In this document: positions 27,813-39,136 of the stretch, piece after piece
Numbering within the stretch: the first letter of the stretch is position 1
Layout: each line of letters opens with the position of its first letter
Source: Sphaerisporangium rufum
GTDB lineage: Bacteria; Actinomycetota; Actinomycetes; Streptosporangiales; Streptosporangiaceae
Length of the DNA stretch: 64,000 nt
Assembly (NCBI RefSeq): GCF_016863395.1
Contig: NZ_BOOU01000007.1
Location: 84,279-148,278 of the forward strand
Direction of reading: 5' to 3'
Position numbers and translations under genes: made by a program
The notes under the pieces: model-generated
Told to the model about the DNA's origin: nothing
Databases searched by the model: none
What the model saw: the letters and a program-made list of their open reading frames with translations, nothing else

Positions 27813-29009
27813 TCACGGTCGCTCCCGCTTCATCGTCAGCATCACTTCGGTGCCGTCGCCCGGCTCGGTCCTGACCCGGGCGCTCCCGCCGTGACGCTCC
27901 ATCCGGCCGATGATCGACTGGCGGATGCCCATGCGGTCCTCCGGCACCTCCTCCATGGTGAAGCCTTTCCCGCGGTCGCGCACGAACACCGTGACCTCCT
28001 CCGGCTCGACCTCGGTGTAGACGGAGATCACCGGCGCCTCGGCGTACTTGGCCGCATTCACCATGGCCTGCCGGGCCGCGTGCAGCATCGCGCGCAGGCC
28101 GTCGTCCAGGTCGCAGTCTCCCACGCAGACGATCTCGATCGGCACCCCGTGCTCGTCCTCGATCTCCGCGGCCACCCGGCGCACCGCGGCGGCCACCGTC
28201 GCGTCCGCGTCGGCCTTCGGCTGGTACAGCCAGTTCCGCAGCTCGCGCTCCTGCGAGCGGGCCAGCCGGGTCACCTCGAACGGATCCTGAGCGTTGCGCT
28301 GGATGAGCGTGAGCGTGTGCAGCACCGAGTCGTGCACGTGCGCGGCCATCTCGGCGCGCTCCTCCTGGCGGATGCGCTCGCGGCGCTCCTTCTGCAGTTC
28401 CTTCCACAGGGCGGTCAGCCAGGGGGCGGCGATCAGCGCGATGCCGCCGACCACGACCGCGGTGAACGCCAGGCCGGCCCGGGCCTCGGCCAGCTTGCCC
28501 TGGGCGGCGAGGAAGCCGATCGCCCCGACGACCACCAGGAGCAGGCCGATGCCGGTGCGGATCCAGGACCGGCGCACCTGGCGGACCGCGTCGGTCATCC
28601 ATCGCTGGCGGCGGCCGGGCTCGGCCTGCTGCCAGAGGATCAGCGCGCCGATGCCGCCCACCGCGATCGACCAGGTGCCGACGCCGCCGGAGGAGGCACC
28701 GGTGAGCCACCCGAAAGCGGTCAGCGCCATGCCGATCACCGCGTAGGCGGCCACCTGGCCCCAGTCACGGCCGGGCGCCGGACCCCCCTGCCGCTCGCGC
28801 GGGGTGAACATCCACAGCGCGGCGTACGCCAGCACGCCCAGGCCGTCGAGCACGCTGAGCAGCACGAAAGCCAGCCGCAGCACCACCGGGTCCAGCCGCA
28901 GCTGCGCGGCGGCGCCCTGCGCCACGCCCGCGACGAGCCGGCCCCGCAACGGGCGCACCATGCGGGGATAGGCCGACGGAGCCGAAGGAACGGTCGGATT
29001 CTCAGACAT
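27813..29009 (-). CDS. PspC-domain sensor histidine kinase (LiaS-like)
   Basis: This 398-residue membrane kinase starts at ATG 29009. The N-terminal PspC domain (about residues 15-70: MVRPLRGRLVAGVAQGAA) is followed by further membrane segments to about residue 200, a HisKA_3 dimerisation helix with phospho-acceptor His226 (AAHVHDSVLHTL), and an HATPase domain (MVNAAKYAEAP as the N-box, DRGKGF, GIRQSIIGR). It has a short extracellular portion, so the signal is likely sensed within or at the membrane. It pairs with the downstream response regulator and lies divergent to a LiaF-like PspC protein. Confidence 0.94.
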   Translation of the reverse strand: MSENPTVPSAPSAYPRMVRPLRGRLVAGVAQGAAAQLRLDPVVLRLAFVLLSVLDGLGVLAYAALWMFTPRERQGGPAPGRDWGQVAAYAVIGMALTAFGWLTGASSGGVGTWSIAVGGIGALILWQQAEPGRRQRWMTDAVRQVRRSWIRTGIGLLLVVVGAIGFLAAQGKLAEARAGLAFTAVVVGGIALIAAPWLTALWKELQKERRERIRQEERAEMAAHVHDSVLHTLTLIQRNAQDPFEVTRLARSQERELRNWLYQPKADADATVAAAVRRVAAEIEDEHGVPIEIVCVGDCDLDDGLRAMLHAARQAMVNAAKYAEAPVISVYTEVEPEEVTVFVRDRGKGFTMEEVPEDRMGIRQSIIGRMERHGGSARVRTEPGDGTEVMLTMKRERP

Positions 29010-29110
29010 ATCCCAAGCATCGTCACACGTCACGGCACCGCCCCGCCATCAGGGCCGTCCCTGACCCGACCCGGAGGTCCGCCCGCGTGAGGGGGACACG
29101 GGAGAGGATG

Positions 29111-29140
29111 CGGGGAGACACGGGGAGACACGGGGAGACA
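29111..29140. repeat. 10-bp tandem repeat in the divergent LiaFSR-like promoter region
   Basis: Three exact copies of CGGGGAGACA run from 29111 to 29140, followed by degenerate copies (gagggagacg, gagacacgg) to about 29175. They lie between the kinase start (29009) and the PspC protein start (29312). The remainder of this 302-bp gap shows no gene. Confidence 0.85.
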
Positions 29141-29311
29141 CGAGGGAGACGCGGGGGAGTCGCCTTGGAGACACGGCCGGGCCTCGCCGCCCGCCGGTCC
29201 GGACGATCCCGCCCGGCGGCGAGGCCCGCCGCGCCGGCGGCACCGGGTCGGGGACGAGTCAGGGGTGTCCCGGATGGCCGGGAGCGGCCACCGCCCACCA
29301 CGATGGGACCC

Positions 29312-31006
29312 ATGACCGCAGCAGGACGTCCGGACCGGACGGTCGACCCGGGCCCGCCCACCGGCGAGGAGCGCGTACTCGGGCGCAGCGACGAGGGGCG
29401 CATGATCACCGGTGTCTGCGCCGGCCTCGGCCGGCACACCGGGATGGACCCGGTGATCTTCCGGGTGGGCTTCGCCCTCCTGGTGGTCGGCTCGGGCATC
29501 GGCATCATGATGTACGTCGCCGCATTCCTGCTGATGCGCAACCCGAAAGGCGGTCCCGGTCTCGCCGAGCACTGGAGCCGCCGGTCCTTCGACACCGAGA
29601 CCGTGCTGGCACTGCTCGCCGCGATCTTCGCGTTCGGCCTGATCGTCAACGTGGCCGCCGACGGCATCAGCCGGGCCACCATCGTGATCGGCACGGTCCT
29701 GGCCGTCGCCATGCTCGCCGCGCACTCCCGCGGGGCGGACCTGCGGGGCCTCGCCCGAAGCCTGCCGGAGCGGCTGCGCCGCCGGCGGTCCGCCCAGCCG
29801 CCGTCCGCCGTCCCCGCGTTCTCCGCCGCCGCACCGTTCACCGCCGGCATGGCCGGGGAGCCGGCGGCGTACGCCGACGCGCCGCGGGCCGCCGGGTCGA
29901 ACGACGCGCCGCCGGCGGGCGCGCGGCCGGCCGCGGGGCCCGTCCCGCCGACGATGACGCTGCCGATGCCGCCGGTGGCGGCGCACCCGGCGGACGCGCC
30001 GCCCGCGCCCGCCGCACCGGACCGGTCCGCCCCGGCCGCCACCTCCGCGGCGGCACCGCCGGACGCACCGCCGGCCGCCGCATCGCCATCGGACGCACCG
30101 CCGCCGGACGCAGCGCCATCGGACGCACCGCCGGCCGCCGTACCGCCGTCGGGCGCCCGGCCGTCGGACGCGCCGCCGGCCGGGGCACCGGAGTACTACC
30201 GCAGGCTCGCCGACCTGGCCGTGGAGGCGCGCCTGGCCGCGCGCCCCCGGTTCGACTCCTCCGGCGAGCCCTTCGCCCCGCGCGGCCCCTACGGCGCGCA
30301 GGTGCGCCCGTACGCGCCGCCCGGATACGAGGGACCGCCCGGCCGGGACGCCGGAGCGCCCGCCCCCCGGTGGCCGGACGCGCCCGCGCGCCGCACCCGG
30401 CCGCGGTCCTTCGTCGGCGCCGCCACACTTCTCCTCGCGCTCATGGTCGGAGGGATCATGGTTGCCACACAGCCGTCGACCGGCACCCCGCTGCCGTTCA
30501 TCGGGGGCGCCGTGCTCGTCGTCCTCGGTGCCGGGTTGCTCATCACCGCCTGGTTCGGCCGGGGCGCCGGGCTGGTGGCCACCGGCACGGTGCTCTCCCT
30601 GCTGCTGGTGGCGGGCTCGGCGGTCGGCGACGTGCCGAGGAAGGTCGGCAGCTACACCTGGGAGCCGGTGGACGCGGCGGCCGTCGCCCGCACCTACTCG
30701 GTGGGCATCGGCGACGGCACGCTCGACCTGCGCGACACCCGGTTCGCGCCGGGGTCGCGGACCCGCTTCGACGCCTCGATCTCCTTCGGCGAGATGCGGG
30801 TGATCGTCCCGGCGACCGCCCGGGTGGAGGTGCACGGGTACGCGCGGCTCGGCGACGTGCAGATCGAGCACTCGGTGCGCGGCGGCCACGACGTCCGCTA
30901 CGAGAAGGTGCTGGAGCCGGAGGTCCCGCAGGCGGGCCGGGTCCCGGTGATCGAGCTGTACGTCAAGGCGGGAATCGGGGACGTGGAGGTGCGCCGTGCG
31001 GCATAA
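29312..31006 (+). CDS. PspC-domain membrane protein with LiaF-like C-terminal domain
   Basis: This is a protein of about 564 residues. The N-terminal PspC domain (GRSDEGRMITGVCAGLGRHTGMDPVIFR, given as two adjoining pieces around residues 24-51) has adjoining membrane helices. A long Ala/Pro/Asp low-complexity region follows (about residues 150-300, built of DAPP-type units). Further membrane helices lie around 370-430. The C-terminal beta domain (YSVGIGDGTLDLRDTRF, SFGEMRVIVPATARVEVHG, RLGDVQIE) resembles the LiaF/DUF2154 cell-wall-stress domain. LiaF holds its kinase inactive, so this protein may control the divergent PspC kinase. ATG 29312 and 29303 are both possible; no strong ribosome site is seen. 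Confidence 0.85.
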   Translation: MTAAGRPDRTVDPGPPTGEERVLGRSDEGRMITGVCAGLGRHTGMDPVIFRVGFALLVVGSGIGIMMYVAAFLLMRNPKGGPGLAEHWSRRSFDTETVLALLAAIFAFGLIVNVAADGISRATIVIGTVLAVAMLAAHSRGADLRGLARSLPERLRRRRSAQPPSAVPAFSAAAPFTAGMAGEPAAYADAPRAAGSNDAPPAGARPAAGPVPPTMTLPMPPVAAHPADAPPAPAAPDRSAPAATSAAAPPDAPPAAASPSDAPPPDAAPSDAPPAAVPPSGARPSDAPPAGAPEYYRRLADLAVEARLAARPRFDSSGEPFAPRGPYGAQVRPYAPPGYEGPPGRDAGAPAPRWPDAPARRTRPRSFVGAATLLLALMVGGIMVATQPSTGTPLPFIGGAVLVVLGAGLLITAWFGRGAGLVATGTVLSLLLVAGSAVGDVPRKVGSYTWEPVDAAAVARTYSVGIGDGTLDLRDTRFAPGSRTRFDASISFGEMRVIVPATARVEVHGYARLGDVQIEHSVRGGHDVRYEKVLEPEVPQAGRVPVIELYVKAGIGDVEVRRAA

Positions 31007-31172
31007 GACCGACTGGTTCGCGCTGCTGGCCGGGCTGCTGTTCATCGGGATCGGCGTGCGCTACCTGCTGCGGCCGCAGCCGGACACGCTGGTGATGGGG
31101 CTGCTACTGGTCTTCGGCCTGGGCTTCGCCGGGCTGGTCGGCGTGATGGCCCGCACCATGCGCCGCCGCTGA
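30996..31172 (+). CDS. 58-residue two-helix membrane peptide
   Basis: This short gene begins with GTG 30996, 6 nt after a GGAGG site (30985-30989), and overlaps the end of the PspC protein gene by 11 bp. The product begins MRHKTDWFALLAGLLFIG, has a second hydrophobic helix (LVMGLLLVFGLGFAGLVG) and ends in basic residues (RTMRRR). The coupling and the perfect ribosome site support a real gene. It may be a small subunit or modulator of the LiaF-like protein. No family is recognised. Confidence 0.7.
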   Translation: MRHKTDWFALLAGLLFIGIGVRYLLRPQPDTLVMGLLLVFGLGFAGLVGVMARTMRRR

Positions 31173-31212
31173 CCTCCGGCGCGCGGTTCCCGGGGTTCGC
31201 GGGACAGGGGGG

Positions 31213-31240
31213 TTGACGGGGGACGGCAGGGGCGTAAGTT
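31213..31240 (+). promoter_or_regulatory. Probable promoter of the cox operon
   Basis: TTGACG (31213-31218) and TAAGTT (31235-31240) are separated by 16 nt, a good match to the actinomycete housekeeping promoter. Transcription would start near 31247, giving a leader of about 140 nt before coxS. Confidence 0.5.
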
Positions 31241-31385
31241 CGCATTGTCGGCAATCCTCACTCTCGCCCATCACCGCCAGTGCGCTCGCCAACTCCCCGT
31301 CAGCCTTCGACAGATCACCTCCAGCGAGGTTCGCACCGGCCGGCGCACGGCAATAGAGCAACCAGCCACCGCGCTTGGAGGATCG

Positions 31386-31870
31386 ATGGCCCGTATCACC
31401 GTCACCGTCGACGGCGTCGCCTACCAGGAGGAGGTGGAGCCCCGGCTGCTCCTGGTGCACCTCCTGCGCGACCGCATCGGGAAGACCGGCACGCCCATCG
31501 GCTGCGACACCGGCAACTGCGGCGCCTGCACGATCATGCTGGACGGCCGCAGCGCCAAGAGCTGCTCGGTCCTGGCGGTCCAGGCGGACGGCGCCGAGGT
31601 GCTCACCGTGGAAGGGCTGGCCGGGCCGGACGGCTGGCATCCGATGCAGCGGGCCTTCCACGAGGAACACGCCCTCCAGTGCGGCTACTGCACCCCCGGC
31701 ATGATCATGGCCGCCATCGACCTGCTCAAGGACGATCCAGACCCCTCCGAGGACGCCGTGCGGGCCGGCCTGGAGGGCAACCTGTGCCGGTGCACCGGGT
31801 ACAGCAACATCGTCCGGGCCGTGCGCGGCGGCGCGCGGGCCATGCGGGACGCCGGGGCGGTGGGCGACCG

Positions 31871-31874
<4 letters not shown>
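31386..31874 (+). CDS. coxS: Iron-sulfur subunit of a CO dehydrogenase/xanthine dehydrogenase-type enzyme
   Basis: This 162-residue subunit carries two [2Fe-2S] clusters that pass electrons from the molybdenum site to FAD. The plant-type cluster ligands are Cys40, Cys45, Cys48 and Cys60 (GCDTGNCGAC) and the second set is Cys99, Cys102, Cys134 and Cys136 (QCGYCTPG, CRCTG). ATG 31386 has a GGAGGA site. Its stop overlaps the coxL start (GTGA). It is the first gene of an S-L-M-G operon. Confidence 0.96.
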
Positions 31875-34276
<2,402 letters not shown>

Positions 34277-34307
34277 GTTCCCGGATCACCGTGGAGAGAG
34301 GTGCCGC

Positions 34308-35207
34308 ATGATCCCGCCGGCGTTCGACTACGTCCGCCCCTCCTCGCTGCCGGAGGCCCTGGCCGCGCTGGCCGAGGCCGGCGAGGACGCCAAGGTGCTG
34401 TGCGGCGGCCAGTCGCTGCTGCCGCTGCTCCGGCTGCGACTGGCCTACCCGAGCGTGCTGGTCGACGTCGGCCGGCTGCCCGAGTTGCACGGAGTGCGGG
34501 AGGAGGGCGGGCATGTCCGGATCGGCGCCGCCACCACGCATGACGAGGTGCTGCGCTCGCCGGTCGTCCGCGCCGGGTGCCCGCTGCTGCCGCTCGCCAC
34601 CGCGACCGTCGCCGACCCGGCGGTGCGGCACCGCGGCACCCTCGGCGGCTCGCTCGCGCACGCCGACCCGGCCGGCGACCTGCCGGCGGTGGCGGTGGCG
34701 CTGGACATGGAGTTCGTGGTCGCCTCCGCCGCCGGGGAGCGGGCCGTCCCGGCGGGCGAGTTCTTCGTCGACTACCTGGAGACGGCGCTGCGGCCCGCGG
34801 AGATCCTGGTCGCCGTGCGGGTGCCCCGGCTGGGTGACGGCTGGGGCTTCCACTACGAGAAGTTCCACCTCACCGCCCAGGCGTGGGCGGTGGTCGGGGT
34901 GGCCGCGGCGGTCCGGCCCGGCGGCGCGGGCGGGGACCGGCGCGTCGAGGAGGCCCGGGTCGGCCTGACCAACATGGGCCCCACCCCGGTGCGGGCAGGC
35001 GGCGTCGAGCGGGCGGTGCGCGGCGCGCCGCTGCCCGGCGCCGGGGCCGGCGGGTCGCCGGGCGGTGCCGGGGACGGGGTCCGGGACGCCGCCGCGCTGG
35101 CCGACGAGGGGACCTCCCCGCCCGGTGACCTGCACGCCACCCCCGAGTACCGCCGCCACCTGGCCCGCGTCCTCACCCGCCGTGCCCTGCTCGCCGCCGC
35201 CGCCTGA
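34308..35207 (+). CDS. coxM: FAD-binding subunit of the CO dehydrogenase-like enzyme
   Basis: This 299-residue subunit has the two FAD motifs of the family, CGGQSLLPLL near residue 32 and GTLGGSLAHADPAGD near residue 110. It takes electrons from the CoxS clusters to an acceptor. ATG 34308 has a GAGAGG site, 31 bp after the coxL stop. A Gly/Pro-rich loop (about 245-260) is longer than usual. It completes the S-L-M core. Confidence 0.95.
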   Translation: MIPPAFDYVRPSSLPEALAALAEAGEDAKVLCGGQSLLPLLRLRLAYPSVLVDVGRLPELHGVREEGGHVRIGAATTHDEVLRSPVVRAGCPLLPLATATVADPAVRHRGTLGGSLAHADPAGDLPAVAVALDMEFVVASAAGERAVPAGEFFVDYLETALRPAEILVAVRVPRLGDGWGFHYEKFHLTAQAWAVVGVAAAVRPGGAGGDRRVEEARVGLTNMGPTPVRAGGVERAVRGAPLPGAGAGGSPGGAGDGVRDAAALADEGTSPPGDLHATPEYRRHLARVLTRRALLAAAA

Positions 35208-35385
35208 TCCTGCGCCGCCCCGTGCCCGCCGGCCGGCGGGCACGGGAGGCAGACGATGGCCGCGCGCCGGGCCTTCGAGGAGCTGATTGGCATGTCCGGC
35301 CCCGGCCGGGTAGCAAGGTAGGAGATGTCGGCGAGCGGTGGAAGACGGGGCGGTCCTGGCCGCCACGGTGAAGAGGAGCGGGACG

Positions 35386-36354
35386 ATGGCGATGCGATTC
35401 GAGCACGAGTTCACGGTCCCGGTGCCGGTCGAGCAGGCGTGGCCGGTGCTCCTGGACGTCGAGCGGGTCGCCCCGTGCCTGCCGGGCGCCACGCTGGACG
35501 CCGTGGAGGGCGACGCCTTCACCGGGCGGATGAAGGTCAAGGTGGGCCCGGTCACCGTGACGTACAAGGGCCGGGCCGCGTTCACCTCGGTGGACAAGGA
35601 CGCGCACGCGCTGACCCTGGAGGCGTCCGGCAAGGAGGCGCGGGGCACCGGCACCGCCGGGGCGACGGTCGACGCCACGCTGGCGGCCGACCCGGACGAC
35701 ACCGAACGGACCAAGGTCGCGGTGCGCACCTCGTTCAACGTGACCGGCCGGCCGGCGCAGTTCGGCCGGGGCATGATGGCCGAGGTCGGCGAAAGGCTGA
35801 TCGACCGGTTCGCCGCCAACCTGGCGGCCCTGCTGGCCGAGGCCCCCGGCGAGGTGCCCGCCGGCGAGCGGGAGACGGGGGCGGTCCCGCCCCTCGCGGC
35901 CGAGCCCGCCGCCACCCCGTTCAACCAGCCGGTGGACAGCCCGCTCGGCACGGCCCGGCCGGACGACGCCGCCGAGCCGCTCCTGCAGGTCGCGCCGCCG
36001 GTCAACGGCGCCTCCACCGTGCCTGGCGAGCTCGCCGAGCAGGCCGTGTCGGAGCTGCCGGCCGCCGAGGCGGAGGCGCCCGCCACCCGGCCCATCCCCG
36101 GACGGGAGGCGGCGCCACGGCCGGCCCCCGCCGAGCGCCACCTGGCCGCCGTGCCGGACGACGCCCTCGACCCCACCGGCCGCGAGGCCCACCCGGCGGG
36201 CACGACCCGCACGTCGCGGACGGCGGAGGAGGAGGCGCTGGACCTGCTGCGGGTCGCCGGGGTGCCGATGCTCAAGCGCGTCGCCCCGGTGGTCGCCGTG
36301 CTCGCCGCGCTGCTGGCCGTCGCCTGGTACGTCCGCCGCCTGCTCACCCGCTGA
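35386..36354 (+). CDS. coxG: CoxG-type SRPBCC protein with C-terminal membrane anchor
   Basis: This 322-residue protein has an N-terminal SRPBCC/CoxG domain (about residues 1-150: MRFEHEFTVPVPVEQAW, CLPGATLD, GRMKVKVGPVT, GMMAEVGERLIDRFAANL), a disordered Ala/Pro/Glu linker (about 160-285) and a single membrane helix at the very C-terminus (about 301-320, VAPVVAVLAALLAVAWYV). In Oligotropha, CoxG recruits CO dehydrogenase to the membrane, and actinomycete homologues can deliver menaquinone. A tail anchor fits such a role: it would dock the soluble SLM enzyme at the membrane. ATG 35386 with an AGGAG site is preferred; the gap from coxM is 178 bp. Confidence 0.87.
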   Translation: MAMRFEHEFTVPVPVEQAWPVLLDVERVAPCLPGATLDAVEGDAFTGRMKVKVGPVTVTYKGRAAFTSVDKDAHALTLEASGKEARGTGTAGATVDATLAADPDDTERTKVAVRTSFNVTGRPAQFGRGMMAEVGERLIDRFAANLAALLAEAPGEVPAGERETGAVPPLAAEPAATPFNQPVDSPLGTARPDDAAEPLLQVAPPVNGASTVPGELAEQAVSELPAAEAEAPATRPIPGREAAPRPAPAERHLAAVPDDALDPTGREAHPAGTTRTSRTAEEEALDLLRVAGVPMLKRVAPVVAVLAALLAVAWYVRRLLTR

Positions 36355-36439
36355 ACCGCCGGACCCGTGGCGCAAAAGTAGGCCAAGGAGCGGTCAGCAG
36401 TCGCCCTGGCCGGACGGATGCGCCTTTCGTCCGGGAATA

Positions 36440-36466
36440 CCCGAGTCACGGGGATGCCGACTCGGG
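36440..36466 (+). promoter_or_regulatory. Inverted repeat covering the ribosome site of the GT2-TagF gene
   Basis: CCCGAGTC (36440-36447) and GACTCGGG (36459-36466) form a perfect 8-bp dyad with an 11-nt spacer. The second arm merges with the GGGAG ribosome site (36464-36468). It may be an operator or a hairpin that masks translation. Confidence 0.45.
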
Positions 36467-36475
36467 AGACCAAGC

Positions 36476-39136
36476 ATGCGACCGGACGTCAGCGTTGTGC
36501 TCATCGCCTCCGACGCGTCCCCGCCGCTGACCCGGGCGCTGGCGTCCGCGCTCGACCAGTCGCTGCGCCACCTCGAGGTCGTGGTGGTGGACGAGGCGAC
36601 CACCGGAGCCGTCGAGCGGGCGGTGGCCCGCCGCGCCGACCCGCGGGTGCGCCACATCCGGCGGGCGAGCCGGGGGGCCGGCTGCGGCGGCCCGCGCAAC
36701 GCCGGGCTGGACGCGGCCCGCGCCCCCTTCGTCATATTCCTGGACCCGGACGGCGAGCTGCCGAAGCACGCCTGCCGCAGCCTGCTGGACGAACTGGAAC
36801 GGACCGGCGCCGACTTCGCCGCCGGCCAGGTCACCCGGCGGGCCGCCGGTGGACGGGCCCAGCGGTACCGTCCCGAGCTCTACCGGCCGCGCCGGGTCGT
36901 GGAGGGCATCCGGGCCGAACCGTCGATGTTCTTCGACGGGTTCGCGACGAACAAGCTGTACCGGACCGCCTTCCTGCACGACCATGGGCTGCGCTTCGCC
37001 GAGGCGACGCACTACGCCGACCATGTGTTCACCGCCGCCCTGTTCTGCGCCGCCCGCCGCTTCGCCGTCGTGCCGTGGGTGGTCTACCACCGGCACGGCC
37101 GGCCCGGTGGGCTCGATCAGGCCGACCTGCGGCACCGGGTGGCGGCGGCACGCGCCGCGGACGCGGTGCTGCGCGACGGCGGATGCTCGGGCCTGGTGGG
37201 CGCCCGGCAGCGGCGCTTCCTCGACCAGGACCTGCCCGGCCACCTGGCCCGGCTGCCCGGCGAGCCCGTCGCCCGGGCCAGGGAACTGGCCGCGGCGACC
37301 GCCCCGTACCTCGCCGAGCTGGAGCCCGGCGCCCTGGCCGGCGCCGAACCGATGACCCGGGTGTGCTGCCACCTGATCCTGACCGGCCGGATCGCCGACC
37401 TGCTGGTGGCGGCCCGCTCGCTGACCGTGCCGGTCGCCCCGCCCCGGCACGCGGTGCGGGTGGACGGCCGGACGTACTGGGGGACGCGGGCCGATCCCGG
37501 ACTGGACATCACCGATCTGCGGCTGGCCGAGCTGCCCTTCGGGGCGTCCCGGATCCGCCACGAGATCGCCGAGGTCCACGCCGCCGGCACCGTGCTGTCG
37601 CTGACGGTGCGCACCTACGACCCGTTCGCCGTGCTGCGCCGCCGGCGGACCGCCGCCACCCTGGTTCTCGGCGGCCTGCGGGTGCCGCTGGCGCCGCGGC
37701 GGCAGCCGGACGGCGGCTACCTGTCCCACGTGGAGGCCGACCTGTCCGGCGTCCGGCTCGACCGGACCGGCGGGCGGGACGCGCGCGTGGTGTTCACCCG
37801 GTCCGACGGGCACCGCACCGGCGACCGGCTGCTGGCGGATCCGGTGATGGCGCCGCTGGTCCTGGCCGTCCGGGGCCACGAGGTCACCGTCGGCCCGGCC
37901 GGCCGGGACGCGGCGCTGCGGGTCGCCTGGCGGCCGGCCCGGCGGCCGCACCCGGCGGCCGGGGCACGCGGCCTGCTCGCGCTGGCCGGCCGGCCCGCGG
38001 TGAAGCGGTGGGTGTACCGAGGGCTGGCGCGCGTGCTGCCGCGCCGCCGCGACCTGGCGATCTTCGAGGCCGACCTCGGCACGGCCCGCACCGGGAACCC
38101 CAGGTATCTGCACGAGGAGATCGTCCGGCGCGGGCTGCCGCTGCGGGTGTGCTGGTCGCTGCGCGAGCCGGGCCGGCACCGGGCCGGCGGGGGGCCGGCG
38201 GTCCGGCGGCTGGGATGGCGGTACGTCTGGGTGCTGGCCCGGGCGGCCTACCGGGTGGACACCCACGGCTTCCCGCCGGACTTCCCCAAGCCGCGCGGCA
38301 CCCGGCACCTGCAGACCTGGCACGGGCAGCCGCTGAAGACGGTCGGGCTGGACGTGCCCGGCGCCCGCGGCGACTTCGCCGGTCCGCCGGAGCGGATCCG
38401 GGCCGCGGCGGCGCAGTGGGACGCGGTGGTGTCCCCCGGCCCGGAGTTCGAGCGGACGTTCGTGCCGGCCTTCGACTACACCGGTACCGTGCTCGGCTTC
38501 GGATCGCCACGCTGCGACGTGCTGGTCAACGGCGACCCGTCCGCCGGGCCGCGGGTGCGCGCGGCGCTGGAGATCCCCGACGGCCGCAAGGTGCTGCTGT
38601 ACGCGCCGACCTACCGCGACCTGTCGCGCGGTACCGGCTCCTCGATCCGGGTGGACCTGGCCGAACTCGCCGAGGCGCTGGCCGGCGAGTGGGTGGTCCT
38701 GCTGCGCCCGCACCCGGCCGAACGGTTCCGGGTGCCCGAGCGGGTACGGCACGCCGTCCGGCCCGCCGGCCGGTACCCGGAGGTGAACGACCTGATCCTC
38801 GCCTCGGACGCGCTGCTCAGCGACTACTCCTCGATCATCTGCGATTACGCCTGCACCGGTCGGCCGATCCTGCTGTACGCCGACGACCTGGAACGGTACG
38901 CCCGGGTGGAGCGCGGCCTGTACCACGACCTGCCGGAGATCGCCCCCGGCCCGGTGCTGGCCACCACCGCCGAGGTGGTCGCGGCGCTGCGCGACCTGCC
39001 CGCGGTCACCGCCCGGTACGCCGACCGCTACGCCGACTTCGCCCGCCGGTTCTGCGCCGAGGAGAACGGGAAGGCCGCCTCCCGGGTGGTGGACGCCTTC
39101 TTCCACCCCGCCGGACCGGGGGCGCCGCCGCCGTGA
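36476..39136 (+). CDS. GT2 glycosyltransferase fused to TagF-like glycerophosphotransferase
   Basis: This is an 886-residue bifunctional wall-polymer enzyme. The N-terminal GT2 domain (about residues 4-230) shows VSVVLIASDASPPLTRALASAL, GPRNAGLDAARAPFVIFLDPDGE with the DxD-type site, and FATNKLYRTAFL. The C-terminal part (about 540-870) is a CDP-glycerol:polyol phosphotransferase-like domain: THGFPPDFPK, LQTWHGQPLKT, LLYAPTYRD, LLRPHP and LLSDYSSIICDYA, with the catalytic His in WHG. It would link sugar and polyol phosphate units at the inner membrane face. It is followed by a GT4 gene with a GTGA overlap. The polymer structure is unknown. Confidence 0.92.
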   Translation: MRPDVSVVLIASDASPPLTRALASALDQSLRHLEVVVVDEATTGAVERAVARRADPRVRHIRRASRGAGCGGPRNAGLDAARAPFVIFLDPDGELPKHACRSLLDELERTGADFAAGQVTRRAAGGRAQRYRPELYRPRRVVEGIRAEPSMFFDGFATNKLYRTAFLHDHGLRFAEATHYADHVFTAALFCAARRFAVVPWVVYHRHGRPGGLDQADLRHRVAAARAADAVLRDGGCSGLVGARQRRFLDQDLPGHLARLPGEPVARARELAAATAPYLAELEPGALAGAEPMTRVCCHLILTGRIADLLVAARSLTVPVAPPRHAVRVDGRTYWGTRADPGLDITDLRLAELPFGASRIRHEIAEVHAAGTVLSLTVRTYDPFAVLRRRRTAATLVLGGLRVPLAPRRQPDGGYLSHVEADLSGVRLDRTGGRDARVVFTRSDGHRTGDRLLADPVMAPLVLAVRGHEVTVGPAGRDAALRVAWRPARRPHPAAGARGLLALAGRPAVKRWVYRGLARVLPRRRDLAIFEADLGTARTGNPRYLHEEIVRRGLPLRVCWSLREPGRHRAGGGPAVRRLGWRYVWVLARAAYRVDTHGFPPDFPKPRGTRHLQTWHGQPLKTVGLDVPGARGDFAGPPERIRAAAAQWDAVVSPGPEFERTFVPAFDYTGTVLGFGSPRCDVLVNGDPSAGPRVRAALEIPDGRKVLLYAPTYRDLSRGTGSSIRVDLAELAEALAGEWVVLLRPHPAERFRVPERVRHAVRPAGRYPEVNDLILASDALLSDYSSIICDYACTGRPILLYADDLERYARVERGLYHDLPEIAPGPVLATTAEVVAALRDLPAVTARYADRYADFARRFCAEENGKAASRVVDAFFHPAGPGAPPP

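Noticed and set aside
30050..30185. GACGCACCGCCG-like repeats considered as a CRISPR or mobile element
   Set aside because: They are in-frame codon repeats for the Ala/Pro/Asp linker of the PspC protein, with no spacers or terminal repeats.
29030..31045. 671-codon minus-strand frame opposite the PspC/LiaF-like gene
   Set aside because: Its product is Arg/Gly-rich without any recognisable domain, while the plus-strand frame has PspC and LiaF-like motifs.
36446..39106. 886-codon open frame on the minus strand
   Set aside because: It mirrors the GT2-TagF gene almost exactly; its product is low-complexity and matches nothing, a common artefact of GC-rich third positions.
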